Shown piece after piece: positions 25,000-36,660 of a stretch of 64,000 nt of DNA. A program made the position numbers and the translations under genes. Every line of letters starts with the position of its first letter. Position 1 is the first letter of the stretch. The DNA is from Sclerodactyla briareus (Eukaryota > Echinodermata > Holothuroidea > Dendrochirotida > Sclerodactylidae), in contig JAODTK010002666.1 in the NCBI GenBank assembly GCA_026419785.1, positions 62,001-126,000 of the forward strand, given 5' to 3'. The notes below the pieces were generated by a model. That model did not search any database. It was not told where the DNA came from and saw only the letters and a list, made by a program, of their open reading frames with translations.

Positions 25000-25345
25000 C
25001 GTGGAATAGGCATAGTTTATGCGGAATTTCAAAGTTTGACGGATTTCCACTAAACTTGGTGAATGTGGTCTACCTTCTTCAATCTCAAGACTTTTCAACA
25101 AAGATTCGAGGTCGATGGATGTCCATTCATGTGTTCTATTTTGGCATAATTCATGCGAAATCTTGAAGTTTTTTAGATTTTCATGAAACCTGGTGGGTAG
25201 GTTTACCTTTGTTTGCGACTTATAGCGAAGGTATAGCTTCGTTCACTCTTCAACTTTTCTAACTTTGACCTGAGGTCAATAGAAGGTCATTCAGTGTGTG
25301 CATTTTGCATAGTTTATCCAAAATTTACTGGATTAATTTCCGATG
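25000..25345. repeat. ~125-bp tandem family 'GCATAATTCATGCAAAATTT', locus 1
   Basis: Two to three diverged units with CATAATTCATGCGAAATCTT, GATTTTCATGAAACCTGGTG and GTCTACCTTC, matching the arrays at 47820-48480, 49870-50480 and, more weakly, 44240-44540. Confidence 0.6.
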
Positions 25346-25827
25346 ATTGATCTTATAAATTGGGAAAAGTCCCTAAAAGTTGTCTATAATTGTTTTCTAT
25401 ATAAATCGTTCCGGCACCTAACACTGGAAATACTGAAGGTTGAATTTTTCAAGAATGGTTAGCTAGACTGGCAGGATTTTGAGTAACAGCACGCACCACG
25501 TTTTTTAAGTTTATATTTAGTTGGATGTTCACTAATTAGCTTTATAACATATCAGTAAAAGTATTTTCCTGGTAGGCGTAAGGATTGACGTTAATTCCAG
25601 AAAGAAAAACTGTTCGATTGCTCGATATTTTTTAGGCTTTCGTATTGTGCAGGCAGAAATTATAACCTCTCTGTGGTATTCAAGTAAATATAGCATTTAG
25701 TGCTTTCGCTATTGTGGTCCATATGGACTCGGCTTCCAGGATTCACTAAAGTTCATGTATCGGTCGGTATCTGCGTTACTTTAGATATCACATTGACAAC
25801 CTTTAAAGGTGAAACAGCCTCTCACCT
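25346..25827. other. Unassigned DNA
   Basis: AT-rich; no recognisable feature. Confidence 0.35.
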
Positions 25828-28085
25828 AGCTGAAAATTCAGTTAATCCAGTTGCACTGGACCCAATTGGTCCAGTTTAACTAGACCAACTGGTCCAGTTC
25901 AACTGGACTGCTCTGAATTTGGTCCAAGTCCAGTTGGGTCCAGTTCACTGGACATTTCAACTGGACCCAACCGGACTTTCTAACTGGACTTTCCAATTAC
26001 GGGACTTCCGTTCGCCTCTGAATGGTAGCCTAGTTCATGTCTGCATGCAGAAATGACTTTTCATACCATTTGCTTCCAAGATAAAGCGAGGCTGAAGTGC
26101 ACAGAATGTGAGATTCATGAGGCACTCAGGAATAGAATGGGTGTTAATCTAGATGGCAGAACCACAATATTACTGTGTGTACCATTAAGTATTAGGCGAC
26201 TGCTTAGATTTAATTGTATTAGATACCCATGTTTGAGATGATATTGTTGAAAGTAAACTCTCTTCTAACCTACTTGCATGTGTTATTGACACATGTACTG
26301 ACTACTAATTACAAAACAAAATCTTATGAAAACATTATATACCATTTCCATGTTCAACAAAATACGTTAAAGCCAGGATGATATCCCAACAAACACAAAA
26401 CGTTTTAAAACGTTTTCAAAACAGCTCTAAATATGTTTCGTTCGGCCATGTTTCCTGAAAAACTTTTTTTGTTGAGTAACATGTAATGTTTGCAAAAACT
26501 TTATGAAACGTTTTAAAAACTTTTGAGAGAAAATGTTTTATAACATTTTTGTTTTATTTGATATTTATGGTAACATCGGCACCAATAGAAGTCCCCCCGA
26601 GCGATATCTAACAAACTCCGACATCACTAGCTACCTAACCTGTTTGTAGTAACGACTGTTTTGTCGCTAAAGGTTTATGGGCAATTTTAAAAACAAATTT
26701 TTTAATTTGAAAGTTTCCAAAGTTTTATTAAACGTTTTGTGAAACGTTTCAAAAACCTTTTCCTAACATCTATGTTACATCAACAAAAAAACATTTTAAA
26801 AACATTTGTTTGAAAATGTTTTTGAAACGTTGCTTGTGTTTGTTAATAGAGGCAAATGAGATTAGTTATAGGACCTAACTGGACCATCCAACTGGACTTC
26901 TCGGACTAGTTTAAACTGGAACTTTTCTGGACCAGTTTTCAACTGGACTTTACTGGACCCAGTTCCACTGACTTCTCTGGACCAGTTCAACTGGACTTCT
27001 CTGGACCTCCAACCCCGCCGGACTTCTCTGGAACGAGTTCAACTGACTATACGGACTATTCAACTGACTTCTCTGTACCAGTTTAACAGGACTTCTCTGG
27101 ACTGGTTCAAACTGGGACTTCTCTGGACAGTTTTTTTTCAACTAGATCTCCTCGGACCAGTTCCAACTGGACTATACCGGAAGAGTTTCCTACTGGCCGT
27201 TACTGGACCAGTCATCTACTGGACTTTTACAGACTGGTTTAAAAATATTACAGGACGCATTAAACTTACTCCCTTTAGTACCAGCTCATTTTCATTCATA
27301 TCACTGCACCGTTCAACAAGACTACTAGACCGGTTTGACAGTTTCAACATCACAGAATGCATTTGGACAGTTCCACTAACGAATTATGGGTGCCGGGTAA
27401 CAGGGCAAATGCTCTCCACCCCCTCCTCTTCTTCTCTTATTCCCCACAGTTAGTTTTCTCCTAAAATGGACCATCCCGGACACTGACGGACTAGGTTTAG
27501 TTCTTCCGGACTACTGAAGCAGTTCCACAGGACTACCGACGAGATCACAGGATTACCGGTACCATTCAATGGGAACATTAATTAGATCATTCAGCCATAC
27601 TAGTGCTTGACCATTCGAACTGACATTACTGACCAAGCAGCTTAAGTAACCTGAATCAGCTTATCAACTGTGTCCAAAATGCAGCCTGTGAGTTCGCCGA
27701 ACTGTGGAATTAAAGGCCATATTATAAGCTCCCTCAGCGGTGCAAAATTATGGAAGGTCCTATTAATAGGGACTAGTTCCCAGCTAGGTCAATTAGCGAT
27801 TCTATTGAGTCCAGTTTGGAACTGTATTTCCAGCTGGGACTGTCCCAGAGTGAAACCAATTGAGAGTCCATTTGGTCCCAGTTGGAATCCGTTAGATCCC
27901 TTGAGCCCGGATTAGTTCCATATTAATTAGGTCCACTTCAGTCCTGATATCTTTAATACTCCGCACTGGTTTTCAAATAAGTCCAGTTGAACCAACTGGT
28001 TCCCTTGAATCCAGTTGGGTTCCCTTGGGTCCGCTGCAGTTCAGTCCATTACAAAATTTCACTGGAACACAACTGAATTTCAGCT
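25828..28085. mobile_element. CCAGTT/AACTGG palindromic-repeat element
   Basis: The ends are inverted: AGCTGAAAATTCAGTT at the left and AACTGAATTTCAGCT at the right. Between them, at 25845-26020, 26870-27250 and 27770-28070, the self-complementary motif TCCAGTTCAACTGGA and its variants (CTGGACTTCTCTGGACCAG, CCAACTGGTCCAG) occurs dozens of times. The repeats start as a dense block, are interrupted by unique DNA and by a nested MITE, and thin out to the right. No transposase frame was found. Superfamily is unknown; the target duplication could not be read. Confidence 0.6.
26387..26844. mobile_element. MITE with CAACAAACACAAAACGTTTT termini, nested
   Basis: The left end reads CAACAAACACAAAACGTTTT, and the inverse of the right end reads AACAAACACAAGCAACGTTT. 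The interior is AT-rich with repeated AAACGTTTTAAAAAC and AAAACGTTTTGTGAAACG motifs in both orientations. It lies inside the CCAGTT-rich element, so it inserted later. A CCC precedes the left end without a matching GGG at the right, and the target duplication is unclear. Confidence 0.7.
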
Positions 28086-29690
28086 GGAAAACACGGTGAA
28101 GTTACAAATCGTCATATTCCTTTTTGCAACGGAAACAGTTAGGGGTTTGGTGTAATTAGTGACTTTTTGTCATCTGTGCAAACTACATTTGGTGACCTAC
28201 TTTGACTTCATTTGCCTTTTTGACCTCATTTGACCTAATTATCATATGGACTTCTTTGTCAGTTCGTATCTTCCTCATGACCAAAACAATCCTCGTCGTC
28301 CGTGTCGCAACAACCACCACATTCGATTTACAAACTGTCATACTAAAACATCTTATCATCACACGCTGTCTCCAGTTATGTCTCTGTAAAAGTGGCACTG
28401 ACAATTTCATGTTCGAATTGAACTTCTCCTCGGCAACTGAAACTCTCAGGTGTATCGCCTAAAGGAAATTTTGCATTCGTCTGTTTGGTACCACACTGGA
28501 CCCACTTTTTCATCATATCCCTTCAATGGGCTTGACATTGACACTGTCCATATGTTGCTCAATCCTGGAGTAAACAACTTATGATAATACACATATCCAA
28601 CATGTATGCCTGCACATCTAGCATCACTTAGCTAAATACACACCCCTATCATTTCGGGAAAGAATAATTTAGGCACATGGTATTATTCGCATGTAAATAT
28701 GATAAAGGAAGAGAATGTTCCTCGAAATTCAATTGTGACAAGCAATTCGACGTGATGGTGTGTCGGTGATTCTTAATCTTCAATTGGCCAGCTTAGGATA
28801 GATATTTCATTCGATTTCTGGTGATCTGGAAAGTCCTTCTATTGAGTTGGGCTATTCGACAGGAATCACTAAACTACGCATAGATTGTTCCCCTTAATTT
28901 TTTTTACTGTCGGGATATGAGTGAGTTGCTCTCAACCATGTCATTTGGGGGTAGCGACATTTCTGAATACTCTCTACCAAACACACTCATCAGAGTGGTT
29001 GCATGTTTTGAATTCGCGAGATGTGATATATGCCCGAGTTATTTCTCTGCTGCGTTTACTTCCAATGTTTGTTGATGTTTTGTTACTACTACTACTCTCT
29101 GCTCTTGCGTTGATGCTGATGAAACCTTTCGAATTCCTCAACTCGCAGGAAATAAAAAGTGCCATTGTGTTGTTATTACGGTCAACAACTAACATGACCA
29201 ATTTTTCCCCTAAAAAGACTGCTATTTAAACACCCTAGAAAACCTGGTACAGGTATTCCTGATTTAGTGTGGTAATCATTTATAACAGTTTTCTTTTTCC
29301 CTCTTTTTTAATCAAACGCGCTATTGTCAGGGATGAATCATCGACAGGGCACATAGGCCTCGGTGTTAGTATCTGAGGCGTATCACGTTGGACTTTCCTC
29401 AGCGAAATTCATGTTTCTTCCATTACACGCTGAGGGGCTCTTATAGTCTTACCTTCGGCATTCAAGGCTGTGGCCCCCGAAATTTATGACATTGACAATG
29501 TACCTGTAGCTACCCGAGTATGACGTTTGCAAACTGATTCATTGGCGTGCTAGGCTAGCCTTACATCTTTTACATTCCGTTAACACTGCATACTAACCAG
29601 ATCTAAGGCCGGGCCTATACGCCCAGCTGGGTCCCAATCATCAGTGGCTACTTCTAGCTAGGCATGTCGTAATACGCATGGAAATTGTGG
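28086..29690. other. Unassigned DNA
   Basis: No gene recognised. A 102-codon plus-strand frame (28921-29229) has a leucine-rich stretch that could be read as one membrane segment, but it overlaps a minus-strand frame, has no recognised homologue, and may be chance. Confidence 0.35.
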
Positions 29691-29695
29691 GCTCT

Positions 29696-29826
29696 ATTAG
29701 AATCAGTGCCCGAAAGTGTAGTAACCGTTCTCCCTCATTGTTACATTCTCCACATACGGTTATTTTATCATCACAAGGTTAGGGTCCAGGTTGGACACCT
29801 GGTACTGTCTGGGCACTGATTCTAAA
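29696..29826. mobile_element. MITE with TAGAATCAGTGCCC termini, copy 2
   Basis: 131-bp copy of the element at 18926-19058: inverted ends ATTAGAATCAGTGCCC and GGGCACTGATTCTAAA, with a shared interior GTTAGGGTC..GGACACC. Confidence 0.7.
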
Positions 29827-29949
29827 TCGTACCGAATTGTGGTACAAAAGCTGCTAGATGGGTGAAACTGACACATGTGCCTGCACCATACTAGGCCTAT
29901 TGATTACCAGTCAATCACATAACGAGTAACAAATATTTTTATTCCCTTT

Positions 29950-29957
29950 CTTTATAC
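29950..29957. repeat. 8-bp target-site duplication, left (CTTTATAC)
   Basis: Exact match to 32128-32135. Confidence 0.85.
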
Positions 29958-30394
29958 CAGTGGCGTAGCCAGGATTTTTCCAGTGGGGGGGCACTGAGGG
30001 GCTGAAATTTTTTCGGGGGGGCGCCAAGTGCCTATCTAAGCGGAGCGCCCCACTGTTGGCCGCGGACGCGTACAGAAATTTTGTTGAAAATGAGGAGCCC
30101 CCTAGAGGCAGGAAATGGGCACGTCCCTCGACCTATTCTAGGAGTTCACTCCTGGCATGCCAACTTTGTGTAGAGTCGTTGCATCAAAATGGCGGGCTTG
30201 GCGGTATAAAATAAAATTCCCGAATCTCCAAAGTTGCCTAACTTTTATGCAAATCATGTACAGTAAAGCCTACTGATCACGAAACTTGACTATTGCGTGC
30301 GAGCGCGCAATTTTATTTTTTTCGCACATTTTGTGTCATTCAAATAAAAAAATTTGGGCACTATTTGGTAAAATATGTTGGGTCATCCTTTCTT

Positions 30395-30429
<35 letters not shown>

Positions 30430-32127
30430 CGTTCTATTTTGCTTCAATCCCCCGCTCGAATTTCTCCCATTATTCGCCCGAAATATGGTCACCACGAGTT
30501 TGCGCCCAGCGTACAGGAAAATTTTCGTTTCACAAACCCTCACAGATGGCCGGACACGGCACACTTCTGAGTTTCTTGAATACCTGTACCCATGTGGTGT
30601 TTCTAGTGAGGTGTCTGAGAAAATTTTGCTCTCTGGACGTGGACGTGGCGTCAGAAAGCAAAAAACAATTGAAAAAATCCACCAATTATTCATGTCATGC
30701 CTCTATGATCGGTATCCGACTACATGACAAGTTCATCTACATAACATCCATTCACCTGCTGCTCAAGGTCATGCTGTCACCAGTCATTTGGTCCATTCTC
30801 CCTCGAATAATATTGAGTGCCTTGGGCAGTGGCAGTGGCGCCACCAGACTGTTCATTCTGGGGCACAATGGGGGGGTCACAGACATATTGACGGGGCCGG
30901 CACCAAATGATCATCTACGCGGAGCGCCACCATCGTTTTGGCGTCGTAGCGTACTCGAAATTTTTGGGTTTTGCACCCCCGATTGCCGGAAATTAACCCT
31001 TCCCGGGTGATTAGGCGCGGGCTCCTGTCGAGGCTTAACTTAAAACGTCTCACGAAGCCGTTAATTTTTTTTCTCTTTTTTTTTTCTTGGGCCAAAAATC
31101 CTCACACGCGCCGTTGCTCCCCCCCCCCCTCAATCTCACCTCGAATATGCGTTGCCCCGGTGACTAAGATAATGGGTTTGCCCTAACTTGGAAATTTCTT
31201 CTGCCACCTGACTGTATTATCTGACTCAATAACTGGGGCAGAGTACTTAGACCCAATTTGGGAAAATATTTTTTCCCATCTGTAGTGAAATTGCCAAGTT
31301 TGTGTGAAAGTTTTCCCCATGGCTGGTATTATTCGTTATACCAGGCTATATGGGCTAACTGTAAACATGGGCGCACATTACGTTTTAAAAGGTTAGGCGA
31401 GTTTCCTCGGTAGAGAGAAATTCCACCGTTTCCATACCGCCTAGATCATCAGAAATTACAATTGCGGAGCTTAGTTGCAACCCAGCTGGATGTGCCATTT
31501 TAGCAATTTTCGTGTAAAGAAACACTCTGATTTTCCTTGACGCCGCTGCCTACTCAGGTGGGCGTTCACGGTGGCACTGTAGATGGGGGTTACGCTGTTT
31601 ACTTCAATTTTGAGACTTTTCACGTGGGAAGTTATAAAGAAATATCACCTGATGAATGTTTCAACGCAGCACCCAACGCGCGCGTCAGCGCTCGAATTTT
31701 GTTCGAGGAAATGTTTCATGGTCATCAGTCCATGAGGAGGTGACCCGGTGAATAAACAAGTTCCATATGAACCACTTGAGTCACGTAATAGACATCACAG
31801 CACGCGCAGTGCACGGACCGATCCATTTTTCCGGCAAGGCCAAGGCTATAGGCCTTCCCCAATGTCGGGTTATGCCATTAGGCCAGCACACGTACTCTTG
31901 CCTCGCTGCAGCGCGCCGAAAAAAAAAATTTCACAATTTTGAGCAAAATGTAAATTTAGTATACCCTAAGTTATAACCTTGGTCGTTGATGCACAAAAGC
32001 TAAGCTAAGCCTATATATATTTTTTTCAGCCAGACTTCCAGTGGGGGGCTCACTAGGGGGGGGGGTGCCGGACCCTTTCATGGGGGGGTGTGGCGCCCCA
32101 CCCACCGCTCCCCTTGCTACGCCACTG
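29958..32127. mobile_element. hAT-type non-autonomous element (GTGGCGTAGC family), 2170 bp
   Basis: The left end is CAGTGGCGTAGCCAGG and the inverse of the right end is CAGTGGCGTAGCAAGG, agreeing at 15 of 16 bases. A perfect 8-bp duplication, CTTTATAC, flanks it; together with CAGTG termini this is the hAT signature. Subterminal DNA is G-rich at the left (GTGGGGGGGCA) and carries GCGGAGCGCC twice (about 30040 and 30920). This suggests an internal duplication or a related element nested at about 30830-31190. A 31-base C run lies at 30396-30426. No hAT transposase motif was found in the open frames inside (up to 211 codons, mostly poly-C driven). Confidence 0.8.
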
Positions 32128-32135
32128 CTTTATAC
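32128..32135. repeat. 8-bp target-site duplication, right (CTTTATAC)
   Basis: Exact match to 29950-29957. Confidence 0.85.
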
Positions 32136-35100
32136 TGAAAATTATCAAAGAAGTATCACAGAATTTGGAAGCATCTTTTATAAGATCACACAAGTCTTCA
32201 GATTACCAATTTGTAGTGTTTTTCCTGGAATGAATTACTGAGGATGGGATGCCTGAATGTCCAACTATTTAAAACAGCTCAGCAATATTCAATATTTGTT
32301 ACATACGCTGTGGCATGATTGCATTGTATACCCATGTGTACCACAGACATATAGGCTATACGTAGACTTAACATCGCCCATATGTATGTGCACAGTTTGC
32401 AGCCAATTTGAACGCGCGGGGGATCCTGGGAAATGCACCCAAAAAGGAACCGTTCGCGCAAATGTTACATGTAGGAAACCAACGAGTTCCGGCGGCGAGC
32501 AGTGATACGCCGTTTTGTGGTAAACTCATTCAATATTGAAGCATGTATGGTGCAATATACGAATAAATTTCTGTGAAGAATTAATTATTTCTGAGAATTT
32601 GAGAATAGTTCTTCGCATTTGCTGTTAGATTTTGCAGGATGTAGACATCTGGTTTATACACTTCCACACTGATAATGGAAAGATGTCGTACCGTACTAGA
32701 GCAGGGCCTTCGCCAAGAGGGGCGTCTCACCGTCATTGAGACTGGCCAGGACACTGATGGGGACGGCCGATTTACTGTAGACAGCTTGAGACGGCCACTA
32801 AAAAAAAAAAAAAAAAAGATGCCTTTTGAAGTGCAGGGACATAAAGTATGACATGCACAAGTTGCTTCTTGATCACCAAAAAATGGCGGTCTTCGGTACG
32901 CGCTCCGGCACCGGGCCGCGATGCAAGTGATTTGTGCTACAGTGTTTTATCGTTCACCGAGTGAGACACCATATTTCAAATTTCTGGCTAACCGCCCCCG
33001 TACTAGAGGCATCGCTAGGCTTGCATTAGGCTACATGGCTTGCGAGTTGGCCCGATGTGAAGAACTATATAGGCAGGCATACTCAACAACTTTAGGTGAA
33101 TGATTATGGACATGACCAACTTCCTTGCAACAGGGTAGCCATTACCTAGCACAGACCGATTCAAGTCAGGGATCTCGCTAGCCTTGTGAAAGATGTATTG
33201 CCACACAATGGAGTGAGTGACCAAATAGTTCTAGCGAGCAAAATTGCATAAACCATTTGGTATGAACTGCGAATATACTCAGCCAAGAAGTAGTGCGGTG
33301 GCAAAACATGAAGTCCTGCTATTCCTAGTCTACTCCATGGGTGAGTGCACCCAAAAGGAAGGCCGCTTACAAAACTACAAAACTAAAACTTAGAGGCGCA
33401 GCGGCGACTACAGTGAGACTGGCTGTGGGCCGGGAAAGGAGGTCATTTACAGGAGACTGCAACACCATGTGTACTTTAGATCTACCTCTCATCCCCACCC
33501 CCCTCCCTCCCCCAATTTGTCATAATTGCTAATGAGTACGTTTAAAAACCACAGGCAGAAAATAAATGAAAGTGGCGGGACAGAGAAAGTTAACAGGCCA
33601 AAAAAAATGCTGTTGGATGGTCATGCAGGGGTCAGGGACCATCAAGTGAGGTTTAGTGTCAGGCATCCGGTGATGCTGAACTCTGACCTCCATCGGGCCA
33701 AATGAATGGTGCTTTGAGATCTTATGTCTTTATCCTACCTTTTAGGGGTCTATGTTTTGGAGGTTCAGGATCATGCGTCTTCCTTCGGGAGTCTAAGTCT
33801 TTAGCAACCAGTCCTTCACACCGTCGCAGCAGAGTGCCTGATTTTTTTTTTCAAATGGTCATACTTGCCGAGCAGAGGATCAATTCTATCCAAGGCCCAG
33901 CAAGGGTGCAGACCTGGATGCTGCACCTAATTGTCAGCAGCGAATCTAACTCAGAGGCTAAATCATTCGAAGGTTAATTGGGGAAGATTTAGAAATTGAT
34001 TGTAATTCAGAAAGTTTATTGGCTGCACAACAATAAATGTGAGGTACAACATCTGGTGAAACCAAAGTGTTACAGGCAAGGCGTCATGTAAATTGATAAT
34101 GCTAATATTTTTAATTCATTTCATTGGTCAGGTGATTTTAAGGAATAAATTCGGCTGGGTGAGCATTATCTCAGTGGGACAGCCACTGTACAAATCAGAG
34201 GTTGCCCCTGACTTCGAGTCGAGAAAAAACTAATGCATTGTTTCAATGACGCGCGTCTGCCTATGAGTGAATAATCAGGCTGAATGATAGTCTAAACAGG
34301 CTGCAAGGGGGTATAGGCTAGAAACATGCAAAAAAATCCCATACAATTGATCCATCAAAACTTGAGCAGAGTGGGTAAGCTGTGCTGTAAGGCTTGCAAC
34401 GTTTGCAAGCACTCTCTGGGTTGGACTCTTCTGCTGCCTTCTCTACTTACTTCTTTAATCAGTCAGTAAATGTTAATTTACCTCGTGCCAACTTGTCTGA
34501 AACTATGGAACTTGTGAGCAGTGCTGGGGGGGCCTCTAGAAAACACTAAAACAGGATGAAGCTTTTCAGGCATTTAGTGTCCTTTTATATTGGGGATGTA
34601 GATATAGATAACACACCACTTCTCGGATTATAAAAACAGGAAATGCCAAATTAATTTAGACACTGTTGGATTCTGGCTACAGTGTATTTTAACATCGTTC
34701 TCAGAGAGGAGATAGAACTAAAATATATAGATTACATGTGCATGTTATACATATTAAAGAGATGGATTAGCATAGTGGTGGTACAGTGGATATCATAACC
34801 ACTACGTTTATGCAGGACATTTCACTGCTGGAATTATACAGTGGGGAAATTACAATGGAGAAACAGATCTAAGGTCTCTAGAGGGTAAGTCTTGACGAAA
34901 CAAAATATGGTGCAAGTCAGCAGAACAATCAAAACATGTGTGCATAGAGGTCATCAAAGACCCTTTTGCTGCAGTCTCCTCAAGACAAGTAAAAGGGAAT
35001 AGGGCTGATGCAAGTGACTGGAGCATGAGGAGGCTGCCTCATGTGGAGGCGAGCCATATTCTGCGAACACATTTCTCTGTTGTAATATACATACTGACAC

Positions 35101-35235
35101 AAACATAATCGAAGGTCTTGATCAGTCCACCTCTAATATACTTAATATTCAGCTAATAGGCTATACCTAGGCCCTGTATTATTTGGTAAACAGCCCGCTA
35201 TCATTGTCCACAGATAGGCCTCTAGCTTTGTCACT
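32136..35235. other. Unassigned DNA
   Basis: Mixed composition. Includes a run of 18 A at about 32801-32818 and small GC-richer stretches near 32400-32510, 32880-32930 and 33340-33430. No exon with convincing splice sites or a known domain was seen. Confidence 0.35.
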
Positions 35236-35239
35236 AACT

Positions 35240-36235
35240 TACCGGCGAAAAATCAACCGCATTTTGTTACCAGGTGTTGTTTCTGCAGTTTGGCTGAAGC
35301 AGCCAGGCATCTACTGTTCGAGTTATGCAAAAGTTTCCCGTCAACGGTGTCGATATATGTTTACCACCTGATTCATAGTACGCATAGCACAGTCAGGCAG
35401 TTGCACATTACGTTAGTGCTAGTGAGGCATACGTACAGGGCTCATTGCCGTAGGGTATGTTACGTGCCCATCTCGCGCAACTGGTTTTGTCATTTAAATA
35501 ATTTCACTCTGAATTTGCCGTCCAAAAGCCTACTATCGCATTGTTAAGGTCATTTCCATATTTTTCAAGCTAGAAGGTATTTCTATCACTACGAGTGTCC
35601 CGAGATAACGATGATAAAATTGACCGTCGTGTCAACGTACACAGTCAAATGGTGATCTTTCGAGTGATTTCCAGCATTCACCGCAAGTTTCAATTGGCTG
35701 CAAAGATGCAGAGGGCCGACTTCAGTCTATTCTATGTCGTGGCTACGTAGGAGCTTTGGCTAGGCTCAGTACAATAACTGTAGACTCAATGAGCCTAATT
35801 AGGCCGATAGCTACTTTAATATTTTGGAAACGCTGGCTTATCAGCGGTTTCAGCAGAGAGACTGTAACTACCTATGGAAAATCAACCCATTTTCGGTACC
35901 GGGTGTTGTTTGTGCAGTTAGACGCGTGCGCAGCTAGCATCGTTGTTTGAATGATGCGCAAGTTTTCTCAGTCGCTCAGCCGAAATTCGGCCATCGAAAA
36001 GGGCCTACTGCCGTTATTCCTTAGATTTTGATTTTGTCGAGCAGAATGTATGTTCTATTGCTACGAGTTGCTTTGCAATAACGATGATAAACATGACCAG
36101 TAGTTGCCAACGTACACTGTCAATGGTAATTGCTTGTGGCTTCGATCTTTTGGGTGCACTTCCCACCATGCACCGCGCATTCAATTGGTTGCAAAATACA
36201 GAGCCGACCTCACTCTAGCTATCTAATATCTCTAT
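35240..36235. repeat. Old direct duplication (two ~450-500 bp units)
   Basis: Unit 1 (about 35240-35740) and unit 2 (about 35870-36235) share, in order, AAATCAACC.CATTTT, ACC.GGTGTTGTTT.TGCAGTT, CAAAAGCCTACT or its variant, ACGAGT, ATAACGATGATAAA, CAACGTACAC.GTCAA and a final TTCAATTGG.TGCAAA followed by AGAG.GCCGAC. They differ by many substitutions and indels, so the event is old. No coding was recognised. Confidence 0.6.
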
Positions 36236-36549
36236 ATTATGCGGTACGGTGGTTAGTGTAAGATTCCCAAATACAGATGGAATCCCCAAATCTCCACATT
36301 AACAAAACCACCCACACCTATGGTAACCCCTAACCATAATAACACCACCCTGATCCCTAAAACCCGAACACCATGCTATAAAGTACACCGACGTACATGT
36401 GGGCCAGATCCAAAACCTCGTGAATGTTATGGGCGGAATTCAGATAAACAATGCCTCTACAAAAAAATGTGTGAGATGTCATGGGTGCGGGCATCCATAT
36501 GTGAGCAGATGGGGAACCCTCTACAATATGACCAGAAAAAAATTATGAG

Positions 36550-36660
36550 TTCGTTGTTTTTTCGTTTTGTTTGGTTTTTTTTGTTTGTTTTTTTTTTTTT
36601 GTTTTTTTTTTTTTGTTTTTTTTTTTGTTTTTTTTTTTTTTTTTTTTTGTTTTTTTTTTT
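36550..36660. repeat. Poly-T with interspersed G
   Basis: About 100 bp of T runs broken by single G. Open frames of poly-Phe (plus) or poly-Lys (minus) are artefacts. Confidence 0.9.
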
